A stretch of 64,000 nucleotides of DNA from Pseudomonas sp. ANT_J12 (GTDB lineage Bacteria > Pseudomonadota > Gammaproteobacteria > Pseudomonadales > Pseudomonadaceae), in assembly GCF_008370045.1 (NCBI RefSeq), contig NZ_VOBN01000001.1:310001-374000 (forward strand). Direction: 5' to 3'. The notes below the pieces were generated by a model. That model worked only from the letters and a program-made list of their open reading frames with translations, was not told where the DNA came from and searched no databases. Of this stretch, positions 53,888-60,400 are shown piece after piece (position 1 is the first letter of the stretch; the number at the start of each line of letters is the position of its first letter). The position numbers and the translations under genes are program-made.

Positions 53888-54095
53888 ACAAAAATCTCAT
53901 ATTGGGATGGTGGGTTAAGCGTTATTTGAAGCGATTTCAGGCGATCTCGACGAATCATCACTAAGCTCACGCGACAACTAATCAAAATTAGCAACTTAGA
54001 AAAACTGAGGGATTTATTCTTTACATGCCAACGCTCTTAAAATAAATCCGTCACCTTTTCTGTTGCGTACTTTATTTTATATCTATTCTTCGTAC

Positions 54096-54488
54096 TCAAT
54101 CGTTTAACCGCTTTTTCGCTGCGGCAGAAACCATCTCATCCTCATCTGCCACCAGTTTAGCTAAGATAGCTTTAGGCACCTTTGGATTACACGCAATTCG
54201 ATGCCTAACTTTTATATCCCCATCACATGCCAATCGTTCAAAAGTCGCTCTATTTATCCTCCGCTTCATGGCAACATCCCATCTCACGACAGCATCATCA
54301 ATTAATGAAAGCCGCTCCAAAACTTCTACTGAGATGGTGTTATTTGCGACAACTTGACGTGCTAACTCAGGATATTTTAGTAGAATTTCAAACCAAACCT
54401 CATCTGAGGCAGCATCCTCAGCCTTAGCTCTTTCAACCTCATTTTTACTTTGAAGATAACGTTTGAACTCTTCAGCGCTATTTATCAT
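54096..54488 (-). CDS. LRV/HEAT-like repeat protein (immunity paralogue 2)
   Basis: A 130-residue cytosolic protein. After MINSAEEFKRYLQSKNEVER come three variant leucine-rich (LRV/HEAT-like) repeats of about 26 residues (NNTISVEVLERLSLIDDAVV; NRATFERLACDGDIKVRHRI; PKAILAKLVADEDEMVSAAA). It is a clear paralogue of the gene at 54626-55033, with the same opening (MI-SAEEF / MIETAEEF) and repeat phase. Repeat proteins of this kind act as immunity to polymorphic toxins. An AGGAGG ribosome site lies 5-6 bp before ATG. No toxin tip remains upstream; repeat element a sits there instead. Confidence 0.7.
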   Translation of the reverse strand: MINSAEEFKRYLQSKNEVERAKAEDAASDEVWFEILLKYPELARQVVANNTISVEVLERLSLIDDAVVRWDVAMKRRINRATFERLACDGDIKVRHRIACNPKVPKAILAKLVADEDEMVSAAAKKRLND

Positions 54489-54523
54489 GGACCACCTCCT
54501 TTAGCAAAAAATGAGCAAAAAAT

Positions 54524-54594
54524 GGGACAGATTTATTTTCCTTATTTCCAGGGCTGACCCTTTTACCGACTGGATAAAAAATAAATCTGCCCCC
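54524..54594. repeat. Island repeat element, copy a
   Basis: About 71 bp with terminal inverted repeats GGGACAGATTTATTTT / AAAATAAATCTGCCCC and the shared core TTTCCAGGGCTGACCCTTTT. It lies between the two LRV paralogues. Copies b-e are at 55277, 55353, 56710 and 56830; none was seen elsewhere in the window. Confidence 0.85.
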
Positions 54595-54625
54595 TTTATT
54601 TTTGAAATAATCACCAGTAGAAAAT

Positions 54626-55033
54626 CTAGCGAGTACATCCCCGCCGTTCTAAGTTATTTTTTTCCGCACTCACTACATCTTCATCTGCATCCATTAACAG
54701 GCTCTCCAAGACCGTCCTTGGCGCTTTATTATTCGCTGCAATTTCGACTCTTACATTAGCATCCAAATCATTGGAAAGAAGCTCGAAAAGCTTAAGCGAT
54801 AGCTTTCTTTTTGAGGCAATAAATCGTCTCACATCCGACGAGAAAACGCATAACTCCTCAAGAATCTCAAGAGGAACCGTCTTGTTATGCGCAACCCACT
54901 TCCTATAGTCAGGATACTCACTTATAACTTCGCGCCACACTGATACAGGAGCTTCTTCCATTGCAGCTCTATCGTATTCGTCTTTTATTTGACTACTGCG
55001 TAACGCAACAAACTCCTCCGCTGTCTCAATCAT
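54626..55033 (-). CDS. LRV/HEAT-like repeat immunity protein (paralogue 1)
   Basis: A 135-residue cytosolic protein built like the 54096-54488 gene: MIETAEEFVALRSSQIKDEY followed by variant leucine-rich repeats (KTVPLEILEELCVFSSDVRR; LSLKLFELLSNDLDANVRVE; KAPRTVLESLLMDADEDVVS). Its start codon overlaps the stop of the toxin-tip ORF by four bases (ATGA), the usual layout of a toxin and its cognate immunity gene. I infer that it protects against the Ntox21-like tip. Confidence 0.75.
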   Translation of the reverse strand: MIETAEEFVALRSSQIKDEYDRAAMEEAPVSVWREVISEYPDYRKWVAHNKTVPLEILEELCVFSSDVRRFIASKRKLSLKLFELLSNDLDANVRVEIAANNKAPRTVLESLLMDADEDVVSAEKNNLERRGCTR

Positions 55034-55254
55034 TTCGCACCTTTACATTTCATAGAACTAAAATTCAAATTCTTACCTGTATCACCCTTATGCTTTCCTT
55101 CCATATAGTCGCCATACGCATCAGCATCAGCTATCCACTCACCGCTTTTATTATGAACTTTCCACGCACTTTCCCCATGACCGGTCTGATCTTCAGACCA
55201 CCACCTTTTATTGTCGGTATCGCCATAATATTTCACATAACCTACGCCTGGCAC
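55030..55254 (-). pseudogene. Orphan Ntox21-like toxin tip
   Basis: A 74-codon ORF (GTG start) that is the C-terminal end of a polymorphic toxin rather than a whole gene: KYYGDTDNKRWWSEDQTGHG, SAWKVHNKSGEWIADADAYG and GKHKGDTGKNL are the hallmark positions of the Ntox21 (bacterial toxin 21) domain. The frame is open upstream only to a stop inside repeat element b (55277-55348), so no Rhs core is attached. It overlaps the LRV immunity start by 4 bp. It could still be translated from its GTG, but no good ribosome site is visible. Confidence 0.7.
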
Positions 55255-55276
55255 GTGACCTTCGCATACTCCGAAA

Positions 55277-55348
55277 AGGGGATTTATTTATTTTCCTTAG
55301 TTCCAGGGCTGATCCTTTTACCGACTGGATAAAGATAAATCTGTCCCC
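55277..55348. repeat. Island repeat element, copy b
   Basis: AAGGGGATTTATTTATTTTC left end, core TTCCAGGGCTGATCCTTTTA and right end ATAAATCTGTCCCC. It sits directly upstream of the orphan Ntox21-like tip and ends that reading frame. Confidence 0.85.
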
Positions 55349-55352
55349 TTTT

Positions 55353-55413
55353 TTTATTCCTTATTTCCTAGGCTGATTTCTTAGCAACTGGGTAGAAAAT
55401 AAATCCGTCCCCT
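55353..55413. repeat. Island repeat element, copy c (left end missing)
   Basis: In tandem with copy b, 4 bp away; lacks the GGGGACAG left end but keeps TTATTTCCTAGGCTGATTTC and the AAATAAATCCGTCCCC right end. It directly abuts the truncated frame at 55417. Confidence 0.8.
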
Positions 55414-55416
55414 TTA

Positions 55417-55590
55417 CCTGGAAAATATTATGTTTGTGCTCATGGAAGCTGCGTCCAAGTATCGCCAGAGACTTGGCAATACAGCTACTGGCATGCAGTG
55501 ACCGCAATGGGTGGCATCCTGTTTTCGTTCGCGGAGATCGCTCTCTTCGTCAACACAGGCGACATCACCATTGACTGGAATGCGCCCTAA
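55417..55590 (+). pseudogene. Truncated membrane-protein tail
   Basis: 57 codons are open on the + strand without a start codon at the 5' end, ending TAA at 55588-55590. The translation reads GKYYVCAHGSCVQVSPETWQ then a hydrophobic segment AMGGILFSFAEIALFV and ends TGDITIDWNAP. It looks like the 3' end of a small membrane protein cut off by repeat element c. No family assigned. The gap 55414-55932 holds this and the next frame and nothing else I can support. Confidence 0.4.
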
Positions 55591-55659
55591 TCATTCATCC
55601 AAGTGGACGGCTCAGCCGCAGCTTAGTTCTAGCGTTGAACATCTGCTTTTGGCCGATAA

Positions 55660-55917
55660 CAGTCTTTTAGTGAGGTAGGAATCTGCCAGAAGCAGTCACT
55701 CCACGGTAGGTACCTGACCATCAACGTTCTCCACACGGATGGATTGCGACTAATCCTGAAACCAACACTGCGCTACAGCCATCAGGGCAAGGGCTTTGGG
55801 CCGAGACAGTTTATGAGCCTTGCTCTGCGCTTTAGAACTCGTCCGCGACCTATTCTAGCGGGCCTCGTTACAGACATATTTCTCGCGCTGAAAGGCCACT
55901 CAGCTCGGGTAATATAG
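55660..55917 (+). pseudogene. Degenerate open frame of unknown origin
   Basis: 85 codons open on the + strand between a stop at 55657 and TAG at 55915, with no ATG until 55813. The translation (YLTINVLHTDGLRLILKPTL, then FGPRQFMSLALRFRTRPRPI and IFLALKGHSARVI) is not low-complexity and has no obvious overlapping gene. Possibly a gene remnant left by recombination; it may also be chance. It ends 15 bp before PAAR copy 2, which is on the other strand. Confidence 0.25.
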
Positions 55918-55932
55918 GTATCCAAATTGGAA

Positions 55933-56196
55933 TCAGCTGATCACTGCGCCCTTGGGACCACTGGCAATCAGACTGGCACCGCAGGCCGTTTTCATACCAT
56001 CAAGCGCCACAGCGATCCCTCCCACCGTGTACGTACTACTTCCCTCGGCGATGGGGAAAACGCCTTTGCACAGTGGGCAACTTACCTTATGGCCTACACC
56101 AGCAATGGGTTTGCCATTGAGGTCAGTTTGAGAGAACGCTTCAAGCACCACTCCGCCATGATTGGTGGAGTCGCCTAGACGAATGATGTCCTTCAT
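55933..56196 (-). CDS. PAAR-domain spike-tip protein (copy 2)
   Basis: An 87-residue PAAR protein nearly identical to copy 1 (differences include SHGG/NHGG, GIF/GVF, EGMK/DGMK, AALIA/ASLIA). All conserved zinc-site positions are kept. It follows the Imm10 gene in the leftward direction, with a gap of 32 bp, so it closes the second toxin-immunity-PAAR module. Preservation of the reading frame suggests it is still under selection. Confidence 0.88.
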   Translation of the reverse strand: MKDIIRLGDSTNHGGVVLEAFSQTDLNGKPIAGVGHKVSCPLCKGVFPIAEGSSTYTVGGIAVALDGMKTACGASLIASGPKGAVIS

Positions 56197-56228
56197 GGTT
56201 TCGTTCCCCTATCCGACCTCATGACCAA

Positions 56229-56615
56229 TTACGACCGTGAGATTGTTGTTGGCGTGTCTATGAATATCTCTCTAAGAGATTTCTCAATATCGTCAATAGA
56301 TCCCAACTGAGGCGCAATTTCAATTTCAATAGTTTTTATAGTCTTGCACCACTTGGTGGCGCTTGAAAAACTGAAAATCAGCTTATCTGCTGCTATCAAA
56401 ACATCATCAATGCCACCATAGCCAGCCATCCCAGGCTCACCAATCTCAACGTAGTACGTGTCCTGGCCAAGCTCTACATCTTGCTCATCAACGTCTTCAG
56501 CGCGCTGCAAAATCAGAAAGTGCTTAGGATCATCTTCACTGTCTGCCAACCCTACTGTTAAAACATCATCCTCTGCGGAGGAATCATAATATTTTGCCGA
56601 AAATTGAATGTTCAT
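56229..56615 (-). CDS. Imm10-family immunity protein
   Basis: A 128-residue acidic cytosolic protein. The Imm10 pattern is visible: N-terminal strand pair (MNIQFSAKYYDSSAEDDVLT), LGQDTYYVEIGEPGMAGYGG, IDDVLIAADKLIFSFS and a C-terminal amphipathic helix. Imm10 proteins protect against nuclease-type polymorphic toxin tips. Its ATG overlaps by one base the stop of a toxin-tail remnant (56615-56697), so the pair was once a proper toxin-immunity unit. PAAR copy 2 follows. Confidence 0.75.
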   Translation of the reverse strand: MNIQFSAKYYDSSAEDDVLTVGLADSEDDPKHFLILQRAEDVDEQDVELGQDTYYVEIGEPGMAGYGGIDDVLIAADKLIFSFSSATKWCKTIKTIEIEIAPQLGSIDDIEKSLREIFIDTPTTISRS

Positions 56616-56697
56616 TACTTTCTCCTACCAGTTTTTGGTGTGGCATTCCAAGTTTTGGTTTCGCCGTTCTCTGGCCATGTGTATTGAATAGCTGCAC
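56615..56697 (-). pseudogene. C-terminal remnant of a toxin tip
   Basis: About 28 codons (SGAAIQYTWPENGETKTWNA, ending TPKTGRRK) are open before a TAA that shares one base with the Imm10 ATG. The 5' side runs into repeat element d (56710-56780) and meets a stop inside it. This is the very end of the toxin once paired with Imm10; the catalytic part is gone. Confidence 0.6.
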
Positions 56698-56709
56698 CTG
56701 ACCAAAAAA

Positions 56710-56780
56710 GGGGACAGATTTATTTTCCTTATTTCCAGGTCTTATCCTTTTACCGACTGGACAAAAAATAAATCCGTCCC
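56710..56780. repeat. Island repeat element, copy d
   Basis: GGGGACAGATTTATTTTCCT left end, core TTTCCAGGTCTTATCCTTTT and AAAATAAATCCGTCCC right end; the best-preserved copy. It truncates the toxin tail upstream of Imm10. Confidence 0.85.
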
Positions 56781-56829
56781 ATTTTTTTGGCCATTTTTTT
56801 GCTCTTCACCATCAAATTATATGAGCACA

Positions 56830-56883
56830 TTATTTTCAGGGCTAAACTCTTTACCGACGGGGTAGAAAATAAATCCGTCCCCC
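56830..56883. repeat. Island repeat element, copy e (left end missing)
   Basis: TTATTTTCAGGGCTAAACTC core start and right end AAATAAATCCGTCCCC. It lies 9 bp from the break in the third PAAR copy. Confidence 0.8.
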
Positions 56884-56892
56884 TTTATTGGC

Positions 56893-56961
56893 TTGAGAGA
56901 ACGCCTCGAGCACCACTCCACCGTGGGAGGTGGAGTCGCCCAATCGTATAACGCCTTTCAT
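56893..56961 (-). pseudogene. Truncated PAAR gene (copy 3, 5' end only)
   Basis: The first 23 codons of the PAAR gene (MKGVIRLGDSTSHGGVVLEA then FSQ) match copies 1 and 2. After that homology stops and the sequence continues into repeat element e. It lies where the PAAR gene of the vgrG-rhs-immunity operon would be expected, 80 bp after the immunity gene. Confidence 0.8.
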
Positions 56962-57040
56962 TGAGCAACTTCCCTCGCCTTGATTCCGTAAAAATTATCA
57001 GTGGTCAATGCCCGCATTGATTCACGCTCTCCATGAGCTA

Positions 57041-57409
57041 TCAGGAACCAATGTACTTATAATAAACCGCCAATTGGCCATTACTTTCGGAAACCTCAAG
57101 ATGAAGGATCGCTTCACCGGGGGCGCCATTAGCAAAAAGGACACATTCTAATCCGAGTGCTTTACCGTCAGTTTCATATGCATCAATGAAAGGACGGTGT
57201 TGTGCACGTGAATCAAAAGCTTTTTCTTCTGGTGCGATGGATATCTTGGTTCCTTTGTCGAAGTAATCATCGATAGATTCGTAAATCTCATCAGCAACCG
57301 CGCTGGATATTCCAAAATCTCTCTCAAGCGCCGGCGAGTCACGCCGATCAATGGCCTCTACGAGCAATTTGGTCTTGGCATAGGCTTGCTGATTAGTAGG
57401 TGTACTCAT
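57041..57409 (-). CDS. Putative immunity protein of the Rhs SHH toxin
   Basis: A 122-residue acidic cytosolic protein (MSTPTNQQAYAKTKLLVEAI; ADEIYESIDDYFDKGTKISI; LECVLFANGAPGEAILHLEV). Its ATG follows the rhs stop codon with no gap (TAAATG), the position of the cognate immunity gene in Rhs systems. I do not recognise a named immunity family. Function is inferred from position. Confidence 0.7.
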   Translation of the reverse strand: MSTPTNQQAYAKTKLLVEAIDRRDSPALERDFGISSAVADEIYESIDDYFDKGTKISIAPEEKAFDSRAQHRPFIDAYETDGKALGLECVLFANGAPGEAILHLEVSESNGQLAVYYKYIGS

Positions 57410-60400
57410 TTATCGACTCCGTCTCTTGGAAGGTGTTGCGGTGCTGGTACCCGCGTTGGCTTCAATCCCGGTGAAATAGCCGCGTGCTTGGAGTGTCGCG
57501 CACTTCGCTGCCTTCGGGCTCAGTCCCGCAGCACGGAGCGACTTGAAAGCTACGACAGTTTCACTACCAAGCAGGCCAGCGGTTGATGCCTTATCTTGGG
57601 CTCGATTGGCATTATAGTGCGGCGTTCCACGAGTGGTTCCATCTGGGTTTCTTCCCTGAAGGCTTATAGCAGGCGCATCATTGTATTTGTAACCTGAAAT
57701 CCCATTCATCGACGCATCTTGATAGATGTGGTGCGAGTCTTGGAGCCCGCCTATTTTTCGAAGATCGCCATGGCGACCTGTCACAACACCTTCGGCCTCA
57801 AGTACTTTTTTACACTCACATGGGCACGTTGCACTCAGACCAAGGCTATCGACCCAACCTGTCGGATTTGGTGCATAAGCATAAAGATTTAGCCCTCCCA
57901 TATAACCGATCGGGTCTTTGCTTATGAAACGGCCAATTCCCGGATCATAGTACCGGTGTCGGTTGTAGTGCAGCCCCGTCTCATGATCGTGGTACTGACC
58001 CTGGAACCGTATCGGGTTCACCACCCCGTGCTGCCGCGCCCATTCCGAACGCTGTTCCGTCACCTGTCCCCACGCCTTGTACTGCGCAGTCCAGGCCATG
58101 TTGCCTTGCGGGTCCGTCAGTTCCTGCGGCGTACCCAAGTGATCGCACTGATACCAAGCCAACGCATCAAACGCTAAGGCCGTTGCCTTGTGATTCCACA
58201 ACGGATCCTCGTCGAGGCTGTATTCGCCGCTGTAATCCGGTTGGCCCGCCAGGTTGATCGGCGCATGACGCACGGCCTGGGCGACCGGGACGAAACAGCC
58301 GGGTTCGAAGACGTAGTGAACGGTGCGGCTCGGCGCGCCGTCGGTTTGTGCCGGGCTGCTTTCCCAGGCGAGGTTGTCGCCGTCCCAGCCGTAGAGGGTA
58401 AAGCCGCAGCCGTATTCACGTTGTTTGCGCGCGTGTTCGCTGCGGTTCCATTGCGAGCCGGCTTCGGGACGCTGTTTGTAGTGGGCGCTGGAGTTTTTGT
58501 GCAGGCGCCGTCCTAACGCGTCGTAGGCGAAGTCGACGGCCAGGCGTGGGTCTTCGAAACGCACCAGTCGATCAAACAGGTCCCATTGCAGATCGCTGCG
58601 GGTGCCGTTGTGCCAGCGCTGGATCTGGTTGCCGCGCTCGTCGTAGTCGTAGTGGGTGCCGGCGTATTCGCGCAGCAGGTTATCGACCAGTTTGCTGCGT
58701 GGCGGAGTCTGATCCAGTGGGCGGCGGATTTCCGTGATTTTGTCGTCGAGCAGGTTGCTGGCCGGGTCGAAGGCAAAGGTTTCCACGCCTTGGCGGGTGG
58801 TAGCGCTGAGCAGGCGGCCGACCGGGTCGTAACGATAGGCGAGCGGGCCGCGGCGGCTGTCGTTGATGTCGGTCAGTTGGCCGGCGGCATCGTATTTGTA
58901 TTCACGCTTGAGCAGTGTGGATTGGTCGTCGCTGCGTCCCAGCAGTTGCTCTTGCAATCGGCCGGCCGGGTCCCATTTTTGCGTTTGCAGCAGGTGGTTG
59001 CCTTGGTGGCGGGCGACTTCGCGGTGCAGGTCGTCGCGTTCGTAGCCGATCAGTTCGTGATCGTCCAAACGCAGGCCCAGCAAGTGGCCGCTGCCATAAG
59101 TGAGCCAACTGACGCGGTGCCCATCCGGGCGTACGGTGGCGACACGCTGGTTGAGCACGTCGTACTCGTGCTGCCAGATGGCGACCGTGGGTTGTTCCAG
59201 GCCGAGGTAGTGCTGGTGTTCACGCAACAGGTTGCCGGCCGGGTCGTGGAACCATTGCAAGCGGCTGTCGGCGTTGTTCGCCATGACCAGGTTGCCGTTG
59301 CCGTCGTAGGCGAAGGTTTCGCTTTGCGACTTGTCCCCCAGGCTGGCGCGGCGTTCGGTCAGGCGCCCCATGGGGTCGAAGCTGACCGAGATCACGCGTT
59401 CGCCGTTGACGGTGTGGGCCAGGCGCCCGGTCTGGGCGTCGTATTGATAGCGCGTGGAGCGGCCGTCGAAGCCGGTTTCTTCCAGCAGGCGACCGACCGG
59501 GTCGTAGTGGAAGTGCGCGCGTTGTTCGTTTTCGTTTTCCAGGGCCAGCAACTGGCCGAGGCGGTCCCAACGGTAGCGCAGGGTTTGTTCGGCGGCATCG
59601 ACCCGTTCGGCGATCAGACCGGCAGCGGTGTAGCTCCAGGTGGTGCAGCGATCGAGGCCATCGACGTGGGCGAGCAAACGACCTTCGGCGTCGCGCTCAA
59701 AACGCTCTTCGGTCTTGTCCGGGTGTTTGATCAATACCAGTTGACCAGCCTTGTAGGCGTATTCGGTGCTCTGCCCGGCCGGGTCGGTGAAGCAGATCAT
59801 CTGCCCGAGTTCGTTGTATTCCCAGGTGCTGGTTTTGCCCGAGCAATCGACGTATTTCACCAACTGTCCGGCGTCGTTGTAGGCCAGGGCTTTTTCGTTG
59901 CCGTTGGCGTCTTTGATCGCGGTGGGTTGGCCGGATTTGTTGTAGGCGTATTCGGTTTTGTTGCCCAGTGGATCGATCGATTCGACCAGGTTGCCCTGAT
60001 CATCGTAGGCCCGCTGCCACTGGCCGCCCTCGGCATCGCTGATCTTGATCAACAAGTCCTGATCGTCGTAAGCGTAATGCATGACGGTGTGGTCGGCGCG
60101 GATGTGTTGAAGGCGATTGCCACGCTCGTCGTAGGTGTAGCGGTCGGTGCTGCCGTCGGTGTGCACGTGGCGGATCAGATTTTTCGCCTCATCGCGGAAA
60201 AACCATTCCGAACGCTCATCCGGGTGACGAACGCGGTAGGTGTAGCCGAGGATGTCGTAGTAGTGCCAGGTCTCGTTGCCGTGGGCGTCGGTGACGTAGG
60301 TCAGGCGGATGTTTTCGTCCCACTCCAGACGGGTGTCGAAGCTGCCGTCGTCGGCCCATTCGCGCACTGCTTTGGCGTCAGTGCCGGTACCTTGCCATTC

